Source: Gammaproteobacteria bacterium
GTDB taxonomy: Bacteria > Pseudomonadota > Gammaproteobacteria > Eutrophobiales > Eutrophobiaceae
Direction of reading: 5' to 3'
Assembly (NCBI GenBank): GCA_026710545.1
Contig: JAPOQU010000094.1
Location: 1-39,430, forward strand
Length of the DNA: 39,430 nucleotides
Part shown: positions 28,472 to 35,859 of the stretch, piece after piece
Layout of the letters: each line of letters opens with the position of its first letter
Position numbering within the stretch: the stretch's first letter is position 1
Translations under genes and position numbers: made by a program
The notes under the pieces: model-generated
The model's database searches: none
Told to the model about the DNA's origin: nothing
The model's input: only the letters and a program-made list of their open reading frames with translations

Positions 28472-29137
28472 ATGAAAAATATATTTTTACTTATTGTTAT
28501 TTCTGTATTTTTTACCCCGGTATATGGGGAAGAAAACGAAATGACAGAAAAACAGAAACTGAGCTATGCCCTGGGTGTCTTTTTTGCCCAGAGCGTAACC
28601 CAGCAGGATATTGATATGGATACGGATTATTTCCTCGAGGCGGTAGCGGATGTGTTGAATAAAAATCAGCCGAAACTGTCGATTGAGGAAATACAGGCCA
28701 TTTTTGCAAGGTTTCAACAGCAGGAGCAGGAAAACAGGGCAGAACAGGCGGCCGCAAACAGTCAGGCAGGGAAAGCGTTTCTGGAGGCGAACAGGACGAA
28801 AGAAGGTGTTATCGAACTGGATAACGGCCTGCAATACAAAATCCTGCGGCCCGGAACGGGTGCAAACCCGAAGCCTGACGGAGAAGTAACCGTCCATTAC
28901 CGCGGGTCGCTGATTAACGGCGAGGAATTTGATAGTTCATACATGCGCAACCAGCCGGCGAAACTGTCTGTTAACCGCGTCATCAAGGGCTGGCAACAGG
29001 CGTTACCCATGATGAAGACAGGCGCCCTGTGGCAGCTCTATATCCCGGCTAATCTTGCCTACGGGTCAGCCGGACAGGGTGTAATAGGACCGGATGAAGC
29101 GCTTGTCTTCGAGGTCGAGTTAATTGAAGTCCATTAA
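28472..29137 (+). CDS. Periplasmic FKBP-type peptidyl-prolyl cis-trans isomerase (FkpA/Mip-like)
   Basis: This 221-residue protein has a signal peptide (MKNIFLLIVISVFFTPVYG, cut before EEN). A helical dimerisation domain (about 22-110) contains KLSYALGVFFAQSV and a long charged helix. The FKBP domain (about 115-221) shows YKILRPGTG, VTVHYRGSLINGEEFDSS, VIKGWQQALPMMKTGALWQLYIP and the final LVFEVELIEV. That is the FkpA/Mip/FklB layout, which acts as a folding catalyst and chaperone; the signal peptide puts it in the periplasm. It opens an envelope operon, and the TPR gene overlaps its 3' end by 14 nt. Confidence 0.92.
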   Translation: MKNIFLLIVISVFFTPVYGEENEMTEKQKLSYALGVFFAQSVTQQDIDMDTDYFLEAVADVLNKNQPKLSIEEIQAIFARFQQQEQENRAEQAAANSQAGKAFLEANRTKEGVIELDNGLQYKILRPGTGANPKPDGEVTVHYRGSLINGEEFDSSYMRNQPAKLSVNRVIKGWQQALPMMKTGALWQLYIPANLAYGSAGQGVIGPDEALVFEVELIEVH

Positions 29138-29570
29138 CCTCGTCCGGGTTTCCCGCCTGCTGGCCCTGGCCGTCTTGTTAGCGGCCCTGGGCGTGCGGGC
29201 AGATGACCACCTGCCTGCTGCCGGTATTGCCGCATACGAGGACGGTAACTACAAACAGGCCATGCAAAGCTTCGCCCACGCGCTTCAGGCTGATCCGCAA
29301 AACTCGCACCTGCATCACTGGCTGGGCAAGTGTTACGGAAGACTGGCCGAACGGGGCAACTGGTTCAAGTCCATGTCCTATGCCAGAAAAACCCTGAAAC
29401 AGTTCCGCAAGGCTGTCGAACTTGATGTGAACAACCATGAAGCCCTGCGTGACCTGATAGATTACCTGGAGACGGCGCCGGGCTTCCTGGGAGGCAACAG
29501 GAAGGAGGCGAAACGCCTGGGACTACGCATGCAAGAATTGCAGAAAATCCGTACGGCCAGCAATGAATAG
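29124..29570 (+). CDS. Small periplasmic TPR-repeat protein, coupled to prc
   Basis: This 148-residue protein is read from a TTG start inside the end of the FKBP gene. It has a signal peptide (RLLALAVLLAALGVRA, cut before DD) without a lipobox Cys. At least one good TPR unit follows (GIAAYEDGNYKQAMQSFAHA, then ALQADPQNSHLHHWLGKCYG) and a second helical pair around KQFRKAVELDVNNHEALRDL. Its stop overlaps the prc ATG by 8 nt. Because E. coli Prc and Pseudomonas CtpA use TPR-rich adaptors (NlpI, LbcA), this may be a substrate adaptor for the protease. That function is inference from position and fold only. Confidence 0.82.
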   Translation: MKSINLVRVSRLLALAVLLAALGVRADDHLPAAGIAAYEDGNYKQAMQSFAHALQADPQNSHLHHWLGKCYGRLAERGNWFKSMSYARKTLKQFRKAVELDVNNHEALRDLIDYLETAPGFLGGNRKEAKRLGLRMQELQKIRTASNE

Positions 29571-31677
29571 ACTGCTTGCATGGCTGTTGTTAACGGCGCC
29601 CGCAGTATTTGTGAGCGCCGCGCCGCCGCTCGTTACCGACGAGGAACTTCAGGCCTGGGAACGCCACGACCGCGCCGCGCTGATCATTACCCATATAATG
29701 GATAAATACCACTACCGGAAGGAGCCGCTTGATGATGTCCTGTCAAGCCGCATACTGGATTCCTACCTGGAAAGTCTGGATGGAAACCGCAGCTTTTTCC
29801 TGCAGAAAGACATAACGGACTTTGAGCGTTACCGCTACCTGCTCGATGAAGCGATTGAAGACCCGGACCTCGAACCTGCATACGCTATCTTCAAGGTTTA
29901 CCGGCAGCGGGTCGATGAGCGCTCCGCCTACGCCCGGTCTGTGCTTGAAGGCGAATTTGACTTCAGTATTGATGAGGACTACATGTTTGACCGCCGCGAA
30001 AGTGACTGGGCGCAAACAGAGCAGGAATTGAACGCAATCTGGAGAAAAAAGGTAAAGAACGATTACCTGATGTTGCTGCTTGCAGACAAGGAGGACGATG
30101 AGATAAAGGAAATACTGGGCAAACGCTATGTACGCTTCAGGACCAGTACTTTCCAACTCAATTCCAACGACGTGTTCCAGTCATTCATCAATGCCTACAC
30201 CATCGCCGTAGAACCTCACACTTTCTATTTCACCCCGCGCTCGTCGGAAAACTTTGATATCACCATGAGGCTTTCGCTGGAAGGAATCGGTGCGGTGCTA
30301 CGGGCGGAACAGGATTATACGGTGGTGCAGAGGATTATCCCGGGAGGCCCGGCCGAACTGGGTGGCCAATTACAGGCCAGTGACAAGATCACAGGCGTCG
30401 GGCAAGGCGACCAGGGAGAGATAACGGACGTGGTTGGCTGGCGTCTTGACGATGTTGTCGACATGATAAGAGGACCGAAAGGCTCAGTAGTCAGGTTGGA
30501 GATCCTGTCCGAGAGAGATGGATTTACGGGAAACGGCAAAATAATCTCCATTACCCGGGACGAAATCAGGTTGGAAGAACAGGCAGCCCAGTCGGAGGTC
30601 ATCGACCTGGAAAGCGGCGGACAGATCGGTGTCATTACCGTGCCTGCTTTTTACAGCGACTTCCCGGCCCAGGCACAGGGGAAAAAGGACTATCGCAGTA
30701 CAACCCGGGACGTAAGACGTCTGCTTGCCGGGTTTAAGGAAAAAAACCTGGATGGTCTGCTCATAGACCTGCGCGGCAACGGCGGCGGGTCATTGCTCGA
30801 AGCCCTGGAACTGACCGGCTTGTTCATCGAGTCGGGACCTATCATACAAACCAGGGACTACTCCGGTAAAATTGAGATCAACAGTGACCCGGACCCGGAT
30901 ATCGCTTATGGCGGGCCCCTGGCGGTACTGGTTAACCGTAACAGCGCCTCGGCTTCCGAGATATTTGCCGGCGCTATCCAGGACTACCGGCGCGGGATCA
31001 TTATCGGTGAGCCGACTTTCGGCAAAGGCACGGTGCAGAATATTATCGATTTAAACCATTTTACCGATTCCTCCGATGAGGACCATGGCAGGTTGAAAGC
31101 GACTATTGCCCAGTTTTTCCGTATCAGCGGCGGCAGCAATCAGCATCGCGGCGTGATCCCCGACATCATTTTTCCCACTGCGCGCTTCGGTCAGGACTAC
31201 GGTGAACGGGTGCTGGACAACGCCTTGCCCTGGGATGAGGTTAAACCGCTCTATTTCATGCCTGTCAGCGCGCCGGTTGAGAGTTTTGCCCGGGCCAGGG
31301 AACTGCACGAACAGCGGATAAAAGATAACCGCCTGATGCGCTTGTTGCTTGAAGACATGGAAACGGCACAGGCGATGGAAAACAAAAAGACCGTCAGCCT
31401 GCAGGACAGCAAACGCAAAGCCGAACGGGAAGAACGCCGGCTTGCAACAGCAGAACTACGCAACGAATACCGCGTTACCCTGGGATTGGAACCGGTACCC
31501 GCAGATGCCGTTGATATTGAGGATGAAGACAAACTGGAAGATCTCGACCCGTTGCTGGACGAAGCAGCCAGGATATTATTCGACCTGGTCGTGCCGGTGC
31601 GCCAGGCAATAGACGAGTTTCCTGATACGGCCAAAACCGCCGGGATAACATCCCGAGCAGGGGGGACAATACAATGA
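29563..31677 (+). CDS. prc: Tail-specific protease Prc (S41 family)
   Basis: Prc degrades periplasmic proteins from their C-termini and processes penicillin-binding protein 3 and peptidoglycan hydrolases. The 704-residue precursor has a signal peptide (cut near VSAAPP), an N-terminal helical domain (about 25-240), a PDZ domain (about 245-335), and the S41 domain with LLIDLRGNGGGS, catalytic Ser463 in NSASASEIFAG and Lys488 in GEPTFGKGTVQ. The 25-residue Ser-Lys spacing equals that of E. coli Prc. A C-terminal helical domain with a charged coil lies near 590-650. It overlaps both neighbours (TPR gene by 8 nt, cytochrome c' by 4 nt). Confidence 0.95.
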   Translation: MNRLLAWLLLTAPAVFVSAAPPLVTDEELQAWERHDRAALIITHIMDKYHYRKEPLDDVLSSRILDSYLESLDGNRSFFLQKDITDFERYRYLLDEAIEDPDLEPAYAIFKVYRQRVDERSAYARSVLEGEFDFSIDEDYMFDRRESDWAQTEQELNAIWRKKVKNDYLMLLLADKEDDEIKEILGKRYVRFRTSTFQLNSNDVFQSFINAYTIAVEPHTFYFTPRSSENFDITMRLSLEGIGAVLRAEQDYTVVQRIIPGGPAELGGQLQASDKITGVGQGDQGEITDVVGWRLDDVVDMIRGPKGSVVRLEILSERDGFTGNGKIISITRDEIRLEEQAAQSEVIDLESGGQIGVITVPAFYSDFPAQAQGKKDYRSTTRDVRRLLAGFKEKNLDGLLIDLRGNGGGSLLEALELTGLFIESGPIIQTRDYSGKIEINSDPDPDIAYGGPLAVLVNRNSASASEIFAGAIQDYRRGIIIGEPTFGKGTVQNIIDLNHFTDSSDEDHGRLKATIAQFFRISGGSNQHRGVIPDIIFPTARFGQDYGERVLDNALPWDEVKPLYFMPVSAPVESFARARELHEQRIKDNRLMRLLLEDMETAQAMENKKTVSLQDSKRKAEREERRLATAELRNEYRVTLGLEPVPADAVDIEDEDKLEDLDPLLDEAARILFDLVVPVRQAIDEFPDTAKTAGITSRAGGTIQ

Positions 31678-32120
31678 CCCTGAAAAACATAACATTATTG
31701 AGCCTGTTATCAATATGTTACCTGTTGCCCCAGGCGGCAGCGGACACTGATGTAAAAGGGACTATTCAATACCGCCAGAACTATATGAATGCCATCAGTG
31801 GACACACCGGAGCGATACGGCGGCTCAAGGATGGCCGTTTCACTGCGGAAGGACACCTGCAGATGCACACGGAGGCCCTGGCCCGGCTGGCCAGGGATAT
31901 CGCCCTGTTATTTCCCGAGGGAACGGGAACAGGGAAAACCGATGCAAAACCGGAGATATGGGAAGACTGGTCGGACTTTGAAGCACGCGCCGCTGAAAGC
32001 CGGCAGGCGGCACAAGCCCTGCTGGATGCAGTACAATCCGGCGATGCAGGGGCGATAGATACCCGCTTCGGCGAGTTGACGCAGACCTGCAAGGCGTGCC
32101 ACCGCCCGTTCAGGAAGTGA
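31674..32120 (+). CDS. Cytochrome c' (class II cytochrome c)
   Basis: This 148-residue precursor has a signal peptide (SLLSICYLLPQAAA, cut before DTD) and a four-helix body with a single haem site CKACH at 139-143 close to the C-terminus, the defining position for class II cytochromes. RQNYMNAISGHTGAI fits the first helix that supplies part of the haem pocket. Cytochromes c' bind NO and CO in the periplasm and may protect against NO; others in the class carry electrons. Its ATG overlaps the prc stop (ATGA). Why it sits with a protease is not clear. Confidence 0.88.
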   Translation: MTLKNITLLSLLSICYLLPQAAADTDVKGTIQYRQNYMNAISGHTGAIRRLKDGRFTAEGHLQMHTEALARLARDIALLFPEGTGTGKTDAKPEIWEDWSDFEARAAESRQAAQALLDAVQSGDAGAIDTRFGELTQTCKACHRPFRK

Positions 32121-32130
32121 TATGAAGCAG

Positions 32131-32214
32131 GGGACGGGCTTAAGTACGTCCCTGGCTGCCGGAAGTTTTCCGGGGACGGATTTGAAGCATGCCCCAGCAT
32201 GCTGTAAGCTGGGG
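32131..32214 (+). other. Hairpin-rich gap after the cytochrome c' gene
   Basis: The 182-nt gap holds GGGACG (32131-32136) paired with CGTCCC (32147-32152), then GCCGGAAG/TTTTCCGG-like pairing, then CCCCAGC (32192-32198) paired with GCTGGGG (32208-32214). No T-run follows, so intrinsic termination is weakly supported. The GACGGGCTTAAGTACGTCCC pattern resembles REP-type palindromes, which I cannot confirm without genome-wide copies. Confidence 0.35.
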
Positions 32215-32302
32215 TCCATCCCTACCCGCCATGAGTGTGTTCCGTTGTTTGAAAACCGGCTATAATGCTATCCTCGGAATATGTAAAACAAAGGAGGCGG
32301 TT

Positions 32303-32563
32303 ATGAACAAACTGACGGATGTTACCGGCATCATTATAAGTATTTTCGGAGTTGGCGCTTTACTGGCGGGACTGATCCTGACGGGACAACATGGAATTAA
32401 GGGTGAAATACACGGAATTAAAGGTGAAATGCACGGCATTAAGGGCGATATAGCGGATTTACAGCAACGGACGGCGCGTATCGAAGGTCAATTATTGCTG
32501 CTGATTGAGGCCTGGAACCTGACGATGCCCGCCTCTCCGGCAGTTACTGAAAAACTACAGTAA
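32303..32563 (+). CDS. Small membrane-anchored protein with three HGIKGE heptapeptide repeats
   Basis: I choose the ATG at 32303, preceded by a strong AAAGGAGGCGGTT; the frame extends further up but without coding character. The 86-residue protein has one membrane segment (about 9-27, GIIISIFGVGALLAGLILTG) and then three exact-spacing heptads HGIKGEI, HGIKGEM, HGIKGDI (30-50), encoded by a 21-bp tandem repeat at 32390-32452. A short amphipathic helix (ADLQQRTARIEGQLLLLIEAW) follows. The heptads and helix suggest a coiled-coil oligomer on one side of the membrane. Function unknown. The next cytochrome gene starts 7 nt after its stop. Confidence 0.8.
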   Translation: MNKLTDVTGIIISIFGVGALLAGLILTGQHGIKGEIHGIKGEMHGIKGDIADLQQRTARIEGQLLLLIEAWNLTMPASPAVTEKLQ

Positions 32564-32570
32564 TCCGGGA

Positions 32571-33617
32571 TTGTCCTTGGCCGGAAACCGCTGGTTAAAG
32601 TTAGCGATTTCAGGCACTGTTCTCCTGTTCGTCCTGGCCTGGTGGTTAACGCGGCCGGAACCGCTCGCCGCGTTACACGCAGCCGACCACAATCCTGCAG
32701 AAGCTGATATCCGCCGTGGCGAATACCTGGTGAATATTGCCGGTTGCGTCAGTTGCCACACGGATGCCGAAGGCCAGGGGGCATACCTGGCAGGCGGACT
32801 TGGGCTGGATACCCCGTTCGGCAGTTTTTTTGCTCCCAATATCACCTCCCACCGGACAGCCGGCATAGGCGCCTGGAATTTCACGGATTTTGTCCGGGCG
32901 ATGCACCTGGGGATCGCCCCCACGGGAGAACGCTACTACCCGGTGTTTCCCTATACGTCCTACACGAAGATAAAATTCGACGATTTGCGCGCCATGTACG
33001 CTTACCTGCAGACAACGCCGCCCGTTGCAACAAGGAACAAGCCGCATGAAACACATTGGTATATCAACCGGCTGCTGATGCCTGTATGGCAGTCGTTGTT
33101 TTTCCAACCCGGTGTATTCCAGCCCGATGCCGGCCTGGATGAAACCCTGGTGCGCGGGGCCTATATTGCCAACGCCCTGACCCATTGCAGTGAGTGTCAT
33201 ACACCCAGAAATTTACTTGGCGCCGCCCGCCCCGAACTGTTCCTGGCCGGTACTGAAGCCGGTCCTGACGGAGACCCGGTACCCAACATCACATCCTCCG
33301 AAGCGGACGGCATCGGTGACTGGGATGAAGATGAACTGTTACTCTACCTGGAAGAAGGCGAACTGCCCGACGGTGATTATGCCGGCGGCGCCATGGTCGA
33401 CGTGATCGACAATTCCACCAGCCTGATGGACCCGGCAGACCTGCAGGCCGTGGTCAGCTACATACTCTCCGTTCCTGCCGTGGACCAGGGATATTTGGGG
33501 TCAGAGCAAGGGGTCAGAGTAAGGGGTCAGAGTAAAAATACACAACAACGAAGCTGTAACGCTAACCGGGGTGGAAGTATTTTTGCTCTGACCCCTTACT
33601 CTGACCCCTTACTCTGA
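32571..33617 (+). CDS. Di-haem cytochrome c, membrane-anchored, with repeat-derived C-terminus
   Basis: Start is TTG at 32571, 7 nt after the small protein gene. The 348-residue protein has an N-terminal membrane anchor (about 10-26) and two haem sites, CVSCH (59-63) and CSECH (206-210). PNITSHRTAGIGAW and YYPVFPYTSYTKI segments are typical of cytochrome subunits that take electrons from periplasmic alcohol or sugar dehydrogenases. No dehydrogenase partner is nearby. Residues 308-348 are encoded by a REP-like inverted repeat (33493-33625), which also provides the stop, so the native C-terminus was probably near 307. Confidence 0.88.
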   Translation: MSLAGNRWLKLAISGTVLLFVLAWWLTRPEPLAALHAADHNPAEADIRRGEYLVNIAGCVSCHTDAEGQGAYLAGGLGLDTPFGSFFAPNITSHRTAGIGAWNFTDFVRAMHLGIAPTGERYYPVFPYTSYTKIKFDDLRAMYAYLQTTPPVATRNKPHETHWYINRLLMPVWQSLFFQPGVFQPDAGLDETLVRGAYIANALTHCSECHTPRNLLGAARPELFLAGTEAGPDGDPVPNITSSEADGIGDWDEDELLLYLEEGELPDGDYAGGAMVDVIDNSTSLMDPADLQAVVSYILSVPAVDQGYLGSEQGVRVRGQSKNTQQRSCNANRGGSIFALTPYSDPLL

Positions 33618-33625
33618 CCCCAAAT
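33493..33625. repeat. REP-like long inverted repeat with three GGGGTCAGAGTAA units per arm
   Basis: Left arm 33493-33540 and right arm 33578-33625 are 48 nt each and complementary except for two positions; each holds three tandem copies of a GGGGTCAGAGTAA-type unit and ends in AAAAATA. The 37-nt centre is unique. It lies exactly between the converging cytochrome and porin genes and touches the porin stop codon. GGGGTCAGAG sequences are common REP palindromes linked to REP-associated tyrosine (Y1) transposases. The hairpin may also serve as a two-way terminator. Confidence 0.85.
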
Positions 33626-34897
33626 TCAGAAGTTGTAACTCAGGTTCAGCTCGATGAAGCTGTCGCGGCGCGTGTAATAGTGGATATCCTCCTTATCGAT
33701 GCCGAGCAGGACAATCGCCTCCAGGTGCAGCGACCAGTTTTCGGCAAGTCGCCGGTCCAGCCCGACAGCCAGTGAGTGGCTGGAGCGTCCCAGGTCCCCG
33801 ATAAAACTGGCAGTAATCTCGGTACTCTGAACGTCATTGAACGCCAGGCGCGCAGCTGTGAACAGTTCGTTTTCAAACGTGCCGGGGGCGCGGCTCGGGG
33901 GCGCATCCCGTCCCCGATCATCGTAATGCCATTCGCCGAACAGGGTGAGGTCGGCCACAGATTCGAATATGGAATAGAACGAGTATTCCCCGCCGACAAC
34001 GGTCGCCACGTAATTCTCTTCCCTGCCCGGCAGGTTCAGAGAACCGGCGCGCTGGATCGCCTCCAGCTTGAGCAGCCAGGGACCCAGGGTCAACTGGGCG
34101 TCCAGGCCGAACTGGCGGATCTGGGTGTAATACTGGACCAGGTTCAGGTCGCCGCCCGGTGTGAAGTCCAACTGTACTGCCGGCTCCCGGTTGGTGCCGT
34201 CAAACACGCTCAGGCCAACATCCACGGGACCGAAACTGTTACTGTAGCGCGCGGCAAAATCCAGGTGCCACCGTTCGGCCGCGCTCTCATAGCGGATATT
34301 ATCATCATCAATGACCAGGGGCAGGCGCAGGCGGCCGCGCCGGCCCGGGAAGGTACGGGCGCGGTGGTAAGGCAATGCGAACAGTTCCAGCACACCCCAA
34401 TCACCGGACAGTGTTCCATGTGCCATGGGTTGCCCCAGCTTGGCCGTACCGTCCGGATGCTCTACGAAATCCACCTGGTTGATAATATCGACCAGGCGCT
34501 GTGATTCAACCACGCCCCAGAATATCTGGTCGACCCCCAGACGCAATTCCCAGTCATGATCTCCGAGCCCACCGAACAACAACAGGTAAGCTTCGCGAAT
34601 ATCCACGTGGGTACGGCGAGTATCAGCGGCATCCAGACGGAAGAAAGGCGCCAGGGTGAAACTTCTGCCCGCGCTATCCTCAACGTAGAACTCCGGTTCC
34701 AGGACAAAACCGCTCGCGTGGTCACGCTGCCCGGGAAATAAAGCGGCCTCGGGATACCAGCGACCCTCAATGCCTATGCTGCCGGAAAAATCGTAGTCGG
34801 CAATCTCAATCCCAGCGCATGTCACCGGCGCAACGATCAGCGCCAACAGCCACACAGCCCCGAATGCCGCACGGCAGAGAGCGGTACTAGCCCGCAT
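33626..34897 (-). CDS. Outer-membrane beta-barrel protein of the RND/LolA-like cluster
   Basis: This 423-residue precursor has a signal peptide (about 1-27, IVAPVTCA before GIEIADYDFSG) and a body of alternating aromatic/polar strands, such as DWELRLGVDQIFWGVVESQR and WSLHLEAIVLLGIDKEDIHY. It ends NLSYNF with a terminal Phe, the outer-membrane insertion signal. It resembles DUF1302-like porins but I cannot assign the family firmly. It starts 9 nt after the LolA-like gene and is co-transcribed, which suggests it is the outer-membrane part of an export system. Confidence 0.82.
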   Translation of the reverse strand: MRASTALCRAAFGAVWLLALIVAPVTCAGIEIADYDFSGSIGIEGRWYPEAALFPGQRDHASGFVLEPEFYVEDSAGRSFTLAPFFRLDAADTRRTHVDIREAYLLLFGGLGDHDWELRLGVDQIFWGVVESQRLVDIINQVDFVEHPDGTAKLGQPMAHGTLSGDWGVLELFALPYHRARTFPGRRGRLRLPLVIDDDNIRYESAAERWHLDFAARYSNSFGPVDVGLSVFDGTNREPAVQLDFTPGGDLNLVQYYTQIRQFGLDAQLTLGPWLLKLEAIQRAGSLNLPGREENYVATVVGGEYSFYSIFESVADLTLFGEWHYDDRGRDAPPSRAPGTFENELFTAARLAFNDVQSTEITASFIGDLGRSSHSLAVGLDRRLAENWSLHLEAIVLLGIDKEDIHYYTRRDSFIELNLSYNF

Positions 34898-34906
34898 ATC
34901 TCAACA

Positions 34907-35731
34907 TCAACGCACCCGTTTCAACCCGGTCTGCGTGAAGTCGCGTTCGTTCAAATCGGTGCGGAACTGATACTCCGACCAGGTCAGGTCGGTACTCTTC
35001 CCGGTGAGGTGATTCACCATCATCATATGACCGGCGTACCAGTAACTGTCCAGGTGCTGCTCGTAGTTGACCATAGTCAACGTCTTCAGGTGCGCATCCT
35101 TGCGATCGTAGTACTCGACTTTCCAGGTGCGCAACTCGTCCCGGTCCTGCCACACCACCTGGCGGCTGTAGCCGGATTTCCTGTCCGTAGGCACGCGCTC
35201 GATGACCGTGCAGGTCAACTCGCCGCATGCTTCATCACGCAGGTAGCGGTAAGTGTACTTCTCCAGTTCCTGGGCGCCCATGTCCTCGTAGGAAAATTCA
35301 CTGCCCATGAAAGAGCCGGAACGGTTCGACGAACTGATGCGCTTCACCCGTTTCAACGCCGGCAGGTACAGCCACTGGTCATCCGCTTCCACCTTGTGAG
35401 CATGGATGAGAAAAGCGGTCCCCTCAACGTCGCGCGGTTCATCGAACACAAACAGACTCTTGTCGCCGTCGCCCTCCACCTCCAGCACCTTGACCCGGAG
35501 CGAGCGCGTGCTTTCCTGACCCTGCTTGTTGCGCAGAACCATGGTCTGGCGCGCCGTGAAATTGCCGTAACCCTGCGCCCGCTTGTCGGTTGCGCGGGCA
35601 ATATTCAATCCGATTTCTTCAGGCGTGGGATTTTCTGCGGCTGTATATAACGAAGCACACAAACATGCCAATAACGACAAGCAGCGTGTAACCAGCAAAG
35701 CCTTTGAGCGAACAGGATATATACGAACCAT
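34907..35731 (-). CDS. LolA-like outer membrane lipoprotein-sorting protein
   Basis: The 274-residue precursor has a signal peptide (LLVTRCLSLLACLCASLYTA, cut before AEN). Its body has the half-open barrel sequence of the LolA-like family (PF17131-type): TMVLRNKQGQESTRSLRVKV, LYLPALKRVKRISSSNRSGS, and FSYEDMGAQELEKYTYRYL. These proteins occur beside RND/MMPL exporters and are thought to carry a lipid or hydrophobic cargo across the periplasm. AGGAG precedes the ATG at normal distance. Upstream lies a 128-nt gap holding the 37-nt shared repeat. Confidence 0.9.
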   Translation of the reverse strand: MVRIYPVRSKALLVTRCLSLLACLCASLYTAAENPTPEEIGLNIARATDKRAQGYGNFTARQTMVLRNKQGQESTRSLRVKVLEVEGDGDKSLFVFDEPRDVEGTAFLIHAHKVEADDQWLYLPALKRVKRISSSNRSGSFMGSEFSYEDMGAQELEKYTYRYLRDEACGELTCTVIERVPTDRKSGYSRQVVWQDRDELRTWKVEYYDRKDAHLKTLTMVNYEQHLDSYWYAGHMMMVNHLTGKSTDLTWSEYQFRTDLNERDFTQTGLKRVR

Positions 35732-35752
35732 AATTTTCTCCTGTGAGTGTGA

Positions 35753-35825
35753 CTAGCACTCTTTCAACTTAATATTGACATGTTCAGCGGCAACCTGTCC
35801 GTATCATATCCTGTTCCGGTTGCCG
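35753..35825 (-). repeat. Second copy of the stem-loop plus 37-nt terminal module
   Basis: Read on the minus strand, CGGCAACC (35818-35825) and GGTTGCCG (35788-35795) form an 8-bp stem with a 22-nt loop. The conserved 37-nt tail follows at once (35753-35789), starting CTGAACATG and ending AGAGTGCTAG. The tail matches 131-167 at 32 of 37 positions without gaps, and the match stops sharply at CTAG. In both places the stem differs but sits directly before the tail. It lies in the 128-nt gap between the RND exporter and the LolA-like gene, 21 nt before the LolA-like start codon. Confidence 0.7.
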
Positions 35826-35859
35826 GTTACCGGCAGCAGGGCAATGGTCCGTGCGCCTT

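Noticed and set aside
32192..32214. CCCCAGC/GCTGGGG hairpin considered as an intrinsic terminator
   Set aside because: No T-tract follows and the loop is 9 nt, so it is listed only as a hairpin.
35745..35761. 17-bp palindrome GAGTGTGACTAGCACTC upstream of the LolA-like gene, considered as a repressor operator
   Set aside because: Half of it is the end of the 37-nt shared repeat (AGAGTGCTAG), so the symmetry is more likely an element boundary. No regulator gene is nearby.
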